Origin: Clostridiales bacterium
Lineage (GTDB): Bacteria; Bacillota; Clostridia; Christensenellales; Aristaeellaceae
Assembly (NCBI GenBank): GCA_015056315.1
Contig: SVGN01000015.1
Coordinates: 1 to 54,160, forward strand
Reading direction: 5' to 3'
DNA: 54,160 nt
Part shown: in pieces, positions 43,872 to 52,144 of the stretch
How positions within the stretch are numbered: position 1 is the stretch's first letter
Layout of the letters: the number at the start of each line of letters is the position of its first letter
The notes under the pieces: generated by a model
Told to the model about the DNA's origin: nothing
Seen by the model: the letters and a program-made list of their open reading frames with translations, nothing else
Databases searched by the model: none
Position numbers and translations under genes: made by a program

Positions 43872-44692
43872 ACGCCCTTACCGCCGACCGGCTCGCCGGT
43901 GCTTTGAAGACCCGCTGGGCGGGCCGGGGCGCGGTGCTCTGCGCCGAAACGCTGCCCTCCACCAACACGGTGCTCAAGGAGCTGGCCAGGCAGGGCGCGC
44001 CCCACGGCAGCCTGGCGGTGTGCGACCACCAGACCGCAGGCAAGGGGCGTATCGGCCGCAGCTGGGAGACCCCGCCCGGCCAGGCGCTCACCTTTTCGGT
44101 GCTGCTGCGCCCCGCCCTCAAGCCGGAGCAGGCCCAGCTGTGCACGCTGGCAGCTGCCCTGGCAGTGACCGATACCATCCGGGAATGCTGCCCCGGGCTT
44201 TCGCCCCGCATCAAGTGGCCCAACGATGTGGTCATCGGGCAGGGCAAGTGCTGCGGCGTGCTCAGCGAGGTGGGTCTGGCAGAGGGCCGTGTGGCGTATG
44301 TGATCACCGGCGTGGGGCTCAATGTGAACCAGCTTGCCTTCCCCGGGGAGCTGCGGCACCGGGCGGTATCGCTGCTGGAGCTGCTGCGCAGGAACGATCC
44401 CGCCGCCGCGCCCCTCAGCCGTTGCAGGCTGCTGGCCTGCTTCCTCGGCCATATGGAGCAGTATGTGGAAAAACTGGAGGCGTGCGGCTTTGAGAGTATC
44501 CGGGCGGCCTACGAGGCGGCATCCGCCACCATCGGGCAGCAGGTGCAGGTATTGGCCCCCGGCGAGAGCTACACCGGGCTGGCCAAAGCCGTGGACGGGG
44601 ACGGTGCCCTGCTGGTGCAGCGGCAGGACGGCACCCTCTGCCGGGTGCTCTGCGGCGATGTATCCGTCCGGGGCCTGATGGGCTATGTATGA
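43868..44692 (+). CDS. birA: Biotin--[acetyl-CoA-carboxylase] ligase, monofunctional
   Basis: A 274-residue cytoplasmic enzyme; ATG 43868 overlaps the queH stop. Motifs of the ligase core: TLPSTNTVLKELA, the biotinyl-AMP loop GKGRIGRSW, IKWPNDVVI and GVGLNVNQLAF; the C-terminal SH3-like subdomain follows from about residue 225 (VQVLAPGESYTGLAKAVDGD). The N-terminal helix-turn-helix of bifunctional BirA is missing, so it should biotinylate carboxylases but not act as the biotin repressor. Two Cys-rich spots (RECCPG, GKCCGV) are unusual but outside the active loops. It belongs to the operon queH-birA-membrane protein-acpS-nnr. Confidence 0.93.
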   Translation: MNALTADRLAGALKTRWAGRGAVLCAETLPSTNTVLKELARQGAPHGSLAVCDHQTAGKGRIGRSWETPPGQALTFSVLLRPALKPEQAQLCTLAAALAVTDTIRECCPGLSPRIKWPNDVVIGQGKCCGVLSEVGLAEGRVAYVITGVGLNVNQLAFPGELRHRAVSLLELLRRNDPAAAPLSRCRLLACFLGHMEQYVEKLEACGFESIRAAYEAASATIGQQVQVLAPGESYTGLAKAVDGDGALLVQRQDGTLCRVLCGDVSVRGLMGYV

Positions 44693-44740
44693 ATGCCGGG
44701 GCCGTGCCCCGATACCAGAACCAGGAAATGAGGGATCCGT

Positions 44741-46057
44741 GTGACGACCAACCCCACCCAGAAGCGGCTGTGGATCGGCATCCTCTGCGCCCTTGCAGGG
44801 CTGATGCTGCTTTTCAACATCCTTACCCCCATGGTCTGCGATGATTACCGTTATTGCTTCAGCTTTGCCACCGGGGAGCGGATGAGCAGCCTGTGGCAGA
44901 TCTTCCCCTCGCTGGTAAAGCACGGGCAGGTGCTCAACGCCCGCTATGCGACGCACTTTTTTGTGCAGCTGTTCGACCTGCTGCCCCTGATCGTTTTTGA
45001 TGCAGTCAATACGGGCATGTTCCTTTTGCTGCTGGTGGGCATCTGCCGCCTGGCCGCCCCCGGCTGCCGGTTCGACCCGGCACTGCTTGCGGGCGTGTTC
45101 GGGGCGCTGTTCCTGCTGCCCCCGGCCTTCGGGCAGAATATGCTCTGGCTGGCCGGTGCCTGCAACTACCTGTGGCCCGCCACGCTGCTGGTGTGGCTGC
45201 TGGGGCCCTTCTTCCGTCAGGTCTCCGGCGGGGAGCAGGCCCTGAGCCCCCTGGGCATCGCCCTGATGGCGCTGGGCGGGCTGCTGTTCGGCAACAGCAG
45301 CGAGAACCTGTCCGCCGCCGGTATGCTGGTGATGGGCCTGTGCATCCTGTGGCAGCTGCTCAACCGGCGCAAGGCTCCCCTGTGGATGTGGCTGACCGTG
45401 GCCATGGCGCTGTGCGGCTGGCTGCTGTTGATGCTCTCCCCGGTGGATAAGCCCACCGGCATGGCGCAGGAGGGTCTGCTGGGCCAGCTGATGGATCGGT
45501 TTACCGGGATGCTGCAAAAATGGATGACCCATGTGGGCTGGCTGCTGGCCATCACCGTGGTGCTGGGCTGTTTGGCGCCTGCCAAAGAGAACCGGGAGAA
45601 GCTGGCCCTGGCCGCCATGCTGACCCTGGCCTCCCTGTGCTGCCAGCTGGCCATGATCCTGCCCAGCTATACGCCGGATCGGGTGCTGCTGGGGCCCATT
45701 GTTTTGCAGCTGTGCGCCTGCGCCCTGCTGTGGCCGGTGCTGGGCGAGGGGCAGCTGCGCAGGCTGGGCAACGGCCTGTGCGCCTGTGCGCTGATCTTTG
45801 CGCTCCTGACCGCCGCCGGTGCCCTGCCCCAGAACTACAACCGCTTCCGTCTGGCCAAGGCGCGGGATGCGCTCATGGTGGAGGCGGCCCGGGCAGGCGA
45901 GACGGATGTGACCACCTTCTACATTCTGGGCCGCTCCAAGTATGATGCCTTTGACGGCCTCATCGAGCTGAGCAGCGATATCGAAAACTTTGCCAATGTA
46001 GCCTATGCGGATTATTTCGGCCTGAACACCGTCGTGGTGGATCGGCTGGAGGAATGA
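44741..46057 (+). CDS. Polytopic membrane protein, DUF6056-like
   Basis: A 438-residue membrane protein starting at GTG 44741, with GAGG seven bases upstream. About ten hydrophobic segments run through it, the first being IGILCALAGLMLLFNILT. A conserved-looking acidic site, VCDDYRYCFSF, follows the first helix, as in membrane glycosyltransferases of the GT-C type where an Asp pair in the first extracellular loop is catalytic. I recognise the layout as that of the DUF6056 group, whose function is unknown; a role in transferring sugars from lipid carriers is inferred from topology only. It sits 48 bases after birA and 16 before acpS. Confidence 0.7.
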   Translation: MTTNPTQKRLWIGILCALAGLMLLFNILTPMVCDDYRYCFSFATGERMSSLWQIFPSLVKHGQVLNARYATHFFVQLFDLLPLIVFDAVNTGMFLLLLVGICRLAAPGCRFDPALLAGVFGALFLLPPAFGQNMLWLAGACNYLWPATLLVWLLGPFFRQVSGGEQALSPLGIALMALGGLLFGNSSENLSAAGMLVMGLCILWQLLNRRKAPLWMWLTVAMALCGWLLLMLSPVDKPTGMAQEGLLGQLMDRFTGMLQKWMTHVGWLLAITVVLGCLAPAKENREKLALAAMLTLASLCCQLAMILPSYTPDRVLLGPIVLQLCACALLWPVLGEGQLRRLGNGLCACALIFALLTAAGALPQNYNRFRLAKARDALMVEAARAGETDVTTFYILGRSKYDAFDGLIELSSDIENFANVAYADYFGLNTVVVDRLEE

Positions 46058-46073
46058 CCGGGAAAGGAGCAGC

Positions 46074-46451
46074 ATGCCTATGAAGGGTCTGGGCATCGAC
46101 CTGTGCGGCATCCAGCGCATCCAGCGGGTGCTGGAGGGCGGCGACGGCTTTCTGCGCCGCTATTTTACCCAGGAGGAGCAGGCCTACATCGCCCGGCGGG
46201 GCAAGGCGGGGCCGGAGAGCGCCGCCGCCATGTTCGCCGCCAAGGAAGCGTTCCTCAAGGCGCTGGGCACCGGCATCGACGGTGGCATCCCGCTGACGGA
46301 GGTATCCGTGGCGCATGAGGAAAGCGGTCAGCCCCGGTATGTGCTGGGGGAGACCGCTCAACAGGCTATGGCGCAGCGGGGCGCAGGCTCTGCCTGGCTC
46401 TCCCTGAGCCACGAGGCCGGGGTGGCCGCTGCGGTATGCGTACTGGAATAA
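46074..46451 (+). CDS. acpS: Holo-[acyl-carrier-protein] synthase
   Basis: A 125-residue cytoplasmic enzyme; ATG 46074 with AAAGGAG five bases upstream. Motifs: GLGIDLCGI with the magnesium-binding Asp9, RRYFTQEEQAYI, and FAAKEAFLKALGTG with the second metal ligand Glu. The end SLSHEAGVAAAVCVLE is typical. It transfers 4'-phosphopantetheine from CoA to acyl carrier protein and is needed for fatty acid synthesis. Length matches the usual 120-130 residues. Pairing with the NAD(P)HX repair gene downstream is a common arrangement in Bacillota. Confidence 0.96.
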   Translation: MPMKGLGIDLCGIQRIQRVLEGGDGFLRRYFTQEEQAYIARRGKAGPESAAAMFAAKEAFLKALGTGIDGGIPLTEVSVAHEESGQPRYVLGETAQQAMAQRGAGSAWLSLSHEAGVAAAVCVLE

Positions 46452-46482
46452 ATGAGCTTTGAAAACAAAGGGGGCTTGGGCT

Positions 46483-48117
46483 GTGGAGTGGATCACCATC
46501 ACCCCTCAGGAGATGAAGCGGATCGAGACCGCCGCCATGGAGGCGGGGGCTTGCACCGGCGAAGCGCTGATGGGCCGTGCCGCCGAGGCGGTGGCACAGG
46601 CAGCGGAGCGCCTGGCAGGCAGCGAGCCCGGACTGGTGGCTGCGGTGTGCGGCACCGGCAATAACGGCGGCGATGCCATGGCTGCCCTGCGCATCCTGCT
46701 CAGCCGCAGAGCCGATCTTACCGGCGTCTGTCTGGTGCTGGAGGGCACCCTGACCCCCGATGCCCGGCGGGAGCTGGAGCGGCTGCGCACCCGGTGCCCC
46801 GGGGTGCAGATCCTGCCGGTGGGGGAGAGCTGGCTTTCGCAGGAATGGTTTGCCGCCGGGCAGCTGATCGACCCGGAGACCGTGAAGGCCTCCGGCGGGC
46901 TCCGCTGCATCATCGACGGGCTGTTCGGCACCGGGCTGTGCCGCCCGGTCGGCGGCATTCCGGCGGCGTTGTGCAGAAACATGAACCGGGCGGAGGGCTG
47001 CCCCATCGTTGCGGTGGATATCCCCTCCGGGCTGTGCGGGCGCACCGGGCAGGTGCTGGGCACCTGTGTACACGCCCATGAGACCGTTACCTTTCACCGC
47101 CCCAAGCCCGGGCTGTTGCTGGGCAAGGGGCCGGAATACACCGGCAGCATCACCGTTGCGCCCATCGGCCTGCCCCCGGTCTGGGATGATGCGGAGGGCC
47201 TGTCCGTTTGGAGCTGGGAGCAGGTGGAGGCCCATCTGCCCCGGTACCGTGCCACCGACCACAAGGGCGACCACGGCCGTGTGGTGCTGTTCTGCGGCAG
47301 CCTGGGCATGGCGGGCGCTGCAGCGCTGGCGGCCACCGCTGCCCTGCGCACCGGAGCCGGGCTGGTGACCGTGGCCTGCCCCGAGCGTATCGTGGATACG
47401 GTGCAGCAGCTCTGCCCCTGTGCCACCTGCCTGCCCCTGCCCACCGATGCCGGGGAGGCCTTTGCCCTGCTGGAGCCGCTGCTCTCCGCTGCGGATGCGC
47501 TGGGCATGGGCTGCGGCCTTGGACAGGGTGAGTGGGCGAAAGCCATGACGGGCAAGGTGCTTGACTACCTGAGCCGCCATTCCCTGCCCGCCGTGATGGA
47601 TGCGGATGCACTGAATCTGCTTGCGCAGCAGGATGCCCCTGCCTACGACCTGAGCCGCTGTGTGCTGACGCCCCACCCGGGCGAGGCGGCCCGGCTGCTC
47701 GGCTGCTCTGCCCGGGAGATCGGTGCGGATGCGGTGGCGGCAGCGTTGCAGCTGCGGCAGCGCTGGGGTGCAGCCGGTGTGGTGCTCAAGGGAGCCGCCA
47801 GCGTGATCGCCACCCCGTCGGGTATGGCCATCAACCGGATCGGCACCCCCGCCCTGGCCAAGGGCGGCAGCGGCGATGTGCTCACCGGCGTGCTGGCCGC
47901 CCTGCTGGGGCTGAACGCCCGGATGGCTGCCGCTGCGGATGCTGAGGATGACCCCCGACGCCCGCTGACTCTGCGGGAGCTGCTGCAGGTGGGCTGCGGG
48001 CTGCATGGTCATGCAGGGCAGGCTGCCGAGCAGGTGGTCGGTACCAGAGGGGTGCTGGCGAGTGATACTATCAAGTATTTATGCACGCCTGCACGTCCGG
48101 CACGCCCGTTGGCGTAG
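46483..48117 (+). CDS. nnr: Bifunctional NAD(P)H-hydrate epimerase / ADP-dependent dehydratase
   Basis: A 544-residue cytoplasmic enzyme. GTG 46483 (MEWITITPQEMK) is preferred because AAAGGGGG lies about nine bases upstream; a TTG at 46459 is the longer option. The N-terminal half (YjeF_N) has GTGNNGGDAM, DGLFGTGL and VAVDIPSGL and epimerises R-NAD(P)HX to the S form. The C-terminal kinase-like half has GDHGRVVLFCGSLGMAGAA, DADALN, LTPHPGE and KGGSGDVLTGVLAALLG and dehydrates S-NAD(P)HX using ADP. Together they repair damaged nicotinamide cofactors. The last eight residues (ARPARPLA) are coded by a copy of a 24-base direct repeat, so the natural C terminus may have been altered. Last gene of its operon. 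Confidence 0.94.
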   Translation: MEWITITPQEMKRIETAAMEAGACTGEALMGRAAEAVAQAAERLAGSEPGLVAAVCGTGNNGGDAMAALRILLSRRADLTGVCLVLEGTLTPDARRELERLRTRCPGVQILPVGESWLSQEWFAAGQLIDPETVKASGGLRCIIDGLFGTGLCRPVGGIPAALCRNMNRAEGCPIVAVDIPSGLCGRTGQVLGTCVHAHETVTFHRPKPGLLLGKGPEYTGSITVAPIGLPPVWDDAEGLSVWSWEQVEAHLPRYRATDHKGDHGRVVLFCGSLGMAGAAALAATAALRTGAGLVTVACPERIVDTVQQLCPCATCLPLPTDAGEAFALLEPLLSAADALGMGCGLGQGEWAKAMTGKVLDYLSRHSLPAVMDADALNLLAQQDAPAYDLSRCVLTPHPGEAARLLGCSAREIGADAVAAALQLRQRWGAAGVVLKGAASVIATPSGMAINRIGTPALAKGGSGDVLTGVLAALLGLNARMAAAADAEDDPRRPLTLRELLQVGCGLHGHAGQAAEQVVGTRGVLASDTIKYLCTPARPARPLA

Positions 48118-48144
48118 ACGCACGTCCGGCACGCCCGTTGGCGT
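48092..48144. repeat. 24-base direct repeat across the nnr stop codon
   Basis: Two identical 24-base copies at 48092-48115 and 48121-48144, starting CACGTCCGGCACGCCCGTTG. The nnr stop codon (48115-48117) begins on the last base of the first copy. Confidence 0.85.
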
Positions 48145-48186
48145 GCCGTTCGCGCTAGGGGCGGGTCTGCAGTTCCGCGGCTTAAA

Positions 48187-48211
48187 GGGGTAGGGGCCCC
48201 AACCCTACCCC
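48187..48211. repeat. GC-rich hairpin after nnr
   Basis: GGGGTAGGG (48187-48195) pairs perfectly with CCCTACCCC (48203-48211) around a seven-base loop. It is the first strong stem after the nnr stop. No T run follows, so termination there is uncertain. The 791-base gap 48118-48908 has no credible gene. Confidence 0.55.
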
Positions 48212-48341
48212 ACGCCGCTTGCGTGAGGGCCCGTCCTCGCATGTGGCTGCTCGCTTCGCCCGCCCGCTTTGCGGTCGGGCGGCTCGCTGCCCCATGCTGC
48301 GTTGCGGGCCCCGTGCGGTTGGGGTTGGCTGCCAACTCCAC

Positions 48342-48434
48342 AAGGCTCCCTCTTCAGAGGGAGCTCCCGCGCAGCCCCACCCCCCCAGGCTCCCTCTTCA
48401 GAGGGAGCTCCCGCCGCAGGCGGGTGAGGGTGCC
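48342..48434 (+). repeat. Two palindromic intergenic repeats in tandem
   Basis: Copies at 48342-48375 and 48387-48434 share AGGCTCCCTCTTCAGAGGGA followed by GCT. The second copy continues into CCCGCCGCAGGCGGG and ends TGAGGGTGCC, the same 3' block as in the copy at 24131-24186. The variable middle stem and constant ends are typical of mobile non-coding palindromes. Confidence 0.8.
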
Positions 48435-48524
48435 AAGGGAGACCGGCAGCGGCTATGCGATGGTACCGCCTGCTCTGTGCGGAGTGGGTGGAATTTTTGT
48501 GGAAAAAGTGGCTTGGGAGCGGTC

Positions 48525-48576
48525 GGCACCCTCAGTCTGCCCTTCGGGCAGCCAGCTCCCTCTGAAGAGGGAGCCT
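48525..48576 (-). repeat. Inverted copy of the palindromic intergenic repeat
   Basis: Full-length copy in the opposite direction: GGCACCCTCAGT, a CTGCCC-TTC-GGGCAG middle stem, then the terminal AGCTCCCTCTGAAGAGGGAG. It is nearly the reverse complement of 24131-24186. Confidence 0.8.
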
Positions 48577-48656
48577 ATGAGAATGGGCGCTGCCGCTCAG
48601 GGTCAGCTCTATCCAGCTTGGGTATAGCGCATTGCCCCGGGCGGCTGCCAACTCCT

Positions 48657-48742
48657 GAGGCTCCCTTGCCAAAGGGAGCTCCCGCGCAGCCCCACCCCCC
48701 AGGCTCCCTTGCCAAAGGGAGCTCCCGCGCAGCGGGTGAGGG
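48657..48742 (+). repeat. Two copies of a subtype of the palindromic repeat
   Basis: Copies at 48657-48690 and 48701-48742 have AGGCTCCCTTGCCAAAGGGA as terminal palindrome instead of the TTCAG-loop form, and the same CCCGCGCAGC... block after it. The second copy ends GTGAGGG. Confidence 0.8.
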
Positions 48743-48846
48743 ATTCAACCTCCAACCGCAGTCCTCTTTCACCGCCAAGGCGGCGCACTCCAAGTCCCAC
48801 CCTCCCGGCCCTCCACCCCTGCAGTTCCACCCTCCCCCCACACACA

Positions 48847-48892
48847 AACGACCTCCCCGGAGAAGCCCATCAGCTTCCCCGGGGAGGTCGTT
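48847..48892 (-). terminator. Terminator of the galactokinase operon
   Basis: Fourteen-base perfect stem (AACGACCTCCCCGG at 48847-48860 with 48879-48892), 17 bases beyond the galK stop codon; on the minus strand it is followed by TTTGTG. Confidence 0.75.
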
Positions 48893-48908
48893 CTTATGCT
48901 ATCCATCA

Positions 48909-50213
48909 TCACCCAAGCCGGATGGCGGCCGGGCCTTCGGGGCGGATGGCCAGCACATTGCAGCTGTGCTGCCCGAATACCGCTTCCATTTCCTTCACAA
49001 AGAGATCCAGCATGGCGTTGGGCACAAAGTTGAGGGTGGTGCCCGCAAAACCGCCGCCGTGGACGCGCCATGCGCCCTGCCCCTCCAGCCGCTGCTGGCT
49101 CAGCATCAGCGCCAGGGCCAGCTCCTGCCGGTCTGCGGTGGCAAAGATGTTCTGCAGGTACTCAAAGCTGCTGCGCCCGCTTTCGATGATCAGCCGCAGG
49201 AACTCGGGCAGATCGTTCTGCTGCAGGGTCTGCACCAGATGGGTCACACGGTTGTTCTCGGCAAAGTAGTGGGCCGCGCGCAGGATGGCCCGGTCGGCGT
49301 TCTGCCCCTTCAGCTCCTCGCGGATCATGGGCAGCTTGCGCATGAAACGCTCCGGCAGCACCGAGCGCAGATCCGGCTGACCAAAGCACTGGGCCACCGC
49401 CTTCATCTCCTGGGGGATGGCGGCGTAGGCGGGGGTCAGGTCGTCGTGGCTACCGCCGGTATTCACCACCACCAGCTGGTAGCCCATCTTGGCAAAATCG
49501 TAGGGGATGGCGGTCACCTGCGGGTCGGCATCCTGAAAATCGATAAAGCACATGCCGCCCACGCTGCTGGCCATCTGATCCATCAGGCCGCTGGGCTTGC
49601 CGAAGTATACGTTCTCCGCGTACTGGGAGATGATGGCCCGCTTCTTGGCATCCAGCTTGTTGCCTGCGTACAGCTCGTCGAAAATGGCGCAGATGAGCAC
49701 CTCGAAGGCGGCAGAGCTGCTCAGGCCGCTGCCGGAGCGCACGTCGGAGGTGACCACCGCATCAAAACCGCCGATGGCCAGGCCTTCCTTGTGCATGCCG
49801 TGGGCTACGCCGCGCACCAGCGCAGCGGTGGTGCCTTCCTCCTCCTTGCGGGGCTCCAGCTGATCGGGTGCGATGGAGATGCTCAGCGCCGGGTAGCCCT
49901 CGCTGTGGATGTTGACGATGCTGTCGCTCCGGGGAGAAACGGCGGCCAGCGTATCCAGATTGACGGCGGCAGCCAGCACCTTGCCCCGGTTGTGGTCGGT
50001 GTGGTTACCGGCGATCTCGGTGCGGCCGGGGGCGCTGATCATGTAGATGGGGCCGTTTTCGGCGCTGATCAGATCCTCGTGCCGCTTGAGCAGGCGGGTA
50101 TAACGGGTGTGCTGCTCCACCAGCATGCCCTCCCGGGTACCGTAGAGGGTCTGGAGGCGCTGCATCACATCGGTGTTTTGCAGCTGACGCTGCATCGTCG
50201 CGTAGAAATTCAT
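48909..50213 (-). CDS. galK: Galactokinase
   Basis: A 434-residue cytoplasmic GHMP-family kinase; ATG 50213-50211 with an AAGGATGAG site upstream. Family signatures: galactose-binding start SAPGRTEIAGNHTDHNRGKV, the ATP loop VRSGSGLSSSAAFEVLI, and the C-terminal GAWRVHGGGFAGTTL. An N-terminal extension of about 65 residues precedes the signature, somewhat longer than in E. coli GalK. The enzyme phosphorylates galactose at C1, the entry step of the Leloir pathway; a related substrate such as galacturonate cannot be excluded. No galT or galE is in the window. It lies 28 bases after the solute-binding protein gene, suggesting that uptake and phosphorylation are co-regulated. Confidence 0.92.
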   Translation of the reverse strand: MNFYATMQRQLQNTDVMQRLQTLYGTREGMLVEQHTRYTRLLKRHEDLISAENGPIYMISAPGRTEIAGNHTDHNRGKVLAAAVNLDTLAAVSPRSDSIVNIHSEGYPALSISIAPDQLEPRKEEEGTTAALVRGVAHGMHKEGLAIGGFDAVVTSDVRSGSGLSSSAAFEVLICAIFDELYAGNKLDAKKRAIISQYAENVYFGKPSGLMDQMASSVGGMCFIDFQDADPQVTAIPYDFAKMGYQLVVVNTGGSHDDLTPAYAAIPQEMKAVAQCFGQPDLRSVLPERFMRKLPMIREELKGQNADRAILRAAHYFAENNRVTHLVQTLQQNDLPEFLRLIIESGRSSFEYLQNIFATADRQELALALMLSQQRLEGQGAWRVHGGGFAGTTLNFVPNAMLDLFVKEMEAVFGQHSCNVLAIRPEGPAAIRLG

Positions 50214-50241
50214 ACGTTTCTCATCCTTCCTTGGTGGTGGA

Positions 50242-51741
50242 TCAGTGGAGGGTATCGGCAAGGGTCTGCCAGAAGGCGGTCATTTCGGCGGCGCCTGCCT
50301 CGGCAAGCCCGGTGCGGAAGGCGGCCAGGGTCTCTTCGGTGATGGGGGTCTCGCCCAGCACAAAGTTGGCGATGGCGGTATCCACCAGCGCGCCCAGCTT
50401 CTGCTGCAGGGGCAGCACCTCCGCACGCTGGTCGGCGGTCAGGGTGTACTCCGGGTAGGGGGCCTTCAGGTAGGGGGTGAGCACATCGCACTGGGCGGTG
50501 ATGTGGGCGATGGAGGCATCGCCGAAGGCGCTGTTGAACGCCTTGGGGAACAGCATGGGCATCTCGCCGGTATCGGTCAGGGTGACCAGCCCGGAGGAGA
50601 TGTAGGCGGCGGTCTCGTCGTCGGTGTGCCACATCCAGGTACCGTCCGAGTTGTAGGACCAGTACTTGCCCTCCTTGCCCACCATGGCCTCGATAGCGCC
50701 CTCCTCGGTGTAGAGCACATCCACCCAGCGCAGCAGAGCGGCGGGGTCGGCGCAGGCAGAGGTGATGGCAAAGGTGCCCCGGCTCAGCTGGCCGCTCAGA
50801 TCCCGGTAGATGCGGGAGCCGTCGGGTGCGGTGAGGGGCTCCAGAGCGATGTAATCGCCGCACATGGCCAGAGGCATCAGGTACAGGGGCGTGGGGGCGA
50901 AGAAGGCACCGTAGGTGGGGGTGGCATCCTCGTCGTTGATCATGCGCAGGCTGTCTGCGGTGGCAAAGCCGTTCTGATCCAAAAGCCCATCGGCATACAG
51001 GGCGCGCATATCGGTCAGGAAGGCGGTAAAGCTGTCCTCCAGGGGCCAGTAGTGCACGGTGCCTGCCTCGTCCAGGTACAGGTTGTAGTCGTTCACCACC
51101 ACGCCGTAGGCATGGCTGAAGAACTTCAGCTCCCAGGGGCCGATGAACAGGAAGGGCACCTCGTCCTGGCGGCCGTTGCCGTTGGGGTCGCCGTCCCGGA
51201 AGGCGGTGAGCACCTTTTTCAGGCTCTCCGCATCGGCGGGCACCTCCAGCCGGAGGGCCTCCAGCCACTTCTGGTTGATCCACATGGCGTTCTGGGTGGA
51301 TACGGTCTGGATCATGGGCAGCGCGCCCACCTTGCCGTTGGGCAGGGTGATGGCCCGGAGCCATTCCGGCTCTTGCTGGAGCAGCGCCCACAGGTTGGGG
51401 GCGTTCTCGGGCAGCAGGGGCAGCAGGTCGATCAGCTGACCGCTGTCGGTGTAGCGGATCAGCTCATCGCTGGTAAGGGCGGCCTTGAACAGCACATCGG
51501 GCAGGGTGCCGCCCTCGGCGAACATGGCAGCCTTGGCGGCCTGCCACTGGGCCTTGTCCGTATACTGGCTGAAGGTGAAGCTCAGGCCGGTGCGCTCGTT
51601 CATACGGGTGAAGAATTCGTTGTTGTTCCAGTCGTGGGTGCTGCTCTGCCCATCGAAGCCCGCCATGGTAAACTCCTGCGCAAGGCAGCAGGCGGGCAAA
51701 AGGATCAGGGCGGTGAGCAGGCAAAGAAAACGTTTCAGCAT
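50242..51741 (-). CDS. Extracellular solute-binding protein
   Basis: A 499-residue exported protein; ATG 51741-51739 with GGGAGG upstream. Signal peptide MLKRFLCLLTALILLPACCL; the LPAC could be a lipobox, which would fit an ABC-transporter lipoprotein. The mature part follows the cluster of long binding proteins for oligosaccharides of the LplA type: FTMAGFDGQSSTHDWNNNEF near the start, the calcium-loop-like DGDPNGNGRQDEVPF near residue 185, and GTFAITSACADPAALLRWVD. The sugar is not evident; galactose-containing glycans are inferred from galactokinase 28 bases downstream. No permease or ATPase gene lies next to it, so it probably serves a transporter encoded elsewhere. Confidence 0.88.
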   Translation of the reverse strand: MLKRFLCLLTALILLPACCLAQEFTMAGFDGQSSTHDWNNNEFFTRMNERTGLSFTFSQYTDKAQWQAAKAAMFAEGGTLPDVLFKAALTSDELIRYTDSGQLIDLLPLLPENAPNLWALLQQEPEWLRAITLPNGKVGALPMIQTVSTQNAMWINQKWLEALRLEVPADAESLKKVLTAFRDGDPNGNGRQDEVPFLFIGPWELKFFSHAYGVVVNDYNLYLDEAGTVHYWPLEDSFTAFLTDMRALYADGLLDQNGFATADSLRMINDEDATPTYGAFFAPTPLYLMPLAMCGDYIALEPLTAPDGSRIYRDLSGQLSRGTFAITSACADPAALLRWVDVLYTEEGAIEAMVGKEGKYWSYNSDGTWMWHTDDETAAYISSGLVTLTDTGEMPMLFPKAFNSAFGDASIAHITAQCDVLTPYLKAPYPEYTLTADQRAEVLPLQQKLGALVDTAIANFVLGETPITEETLAAFRTGLAEAGAAEMTAFWQTLADTLH

Positions 51742-51801
51742 GGCGGTGCCTCCCAGAGTGATGGTGGGGGAAAAGCAGCACAGTGCGCTTTTATCCCATC
51801 T

Positions 51802-51830
51802 ATTATACCCGATTGCCAGAGGTTTGGAAA
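51802..51830 (-). promoter_or_regulatory. Predicted promoter of the solute-binding protein-galK operon
   Basis: TTTCCA (51830-51825, four of six) and perfect TATAAT (51807-51802) spaced by 17 bases on the minus strand. Start near 51795, leader about 54 bases. Confidence 0.65.
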
Positions 51831-51960
51831 GTATGTTGCACAAAAAAGATGGGAAGTCTGTATCCATGCGTTGAACGCTTCTGCGGCTCCGGCCGGAGGC
51901 CTGTGCGGCGCTCCGGCGGTGCAGGTATGAGCGTGATGTGGTGTGGCTTTCAGCCGGAGG

Positions 51961-52120
51961 GGATAAGCCCGTTGAGCGGCAGCAGGATGCGGCTGTGGTG
52001 CAGCTCTCCCCGGCAGTGGCACGGGCAGGCCATACCACCGTGCGGGTTCGGTTCCGTACCCTGCCGCATCTGCCCGCCGAAACGGATAGCCCGTTGAGCG
52101 GCAGTGGGATGCGGCTGTGA
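51961..52120. repeat. Pair of direct intergenic repeats
   Basis: Sequence around CCCGTTGAGCGGCAG occurs at 51961-52003 and 52084-52120, each followed by a GGATGCGGCTGTG block; the copies differ at a few bases. The 403-base gap 51742-52144 otherwise holds the promoter near 51802-51830 and no credible gene. Confidence 0.7.
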
Positions 52121-52144
52121 GGTGCGGCTGTGGTGCTGCCACCC

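Noticed and set aside
48219..48880. Plus-strand frame running through the intergenic repeats and into the galK region.
   Set aside because: It translates palindromic repeat DNA and then the antisense strand of galactokinase; composition is Pro/Arg/Gly-rich and it lacks a ribosome site.
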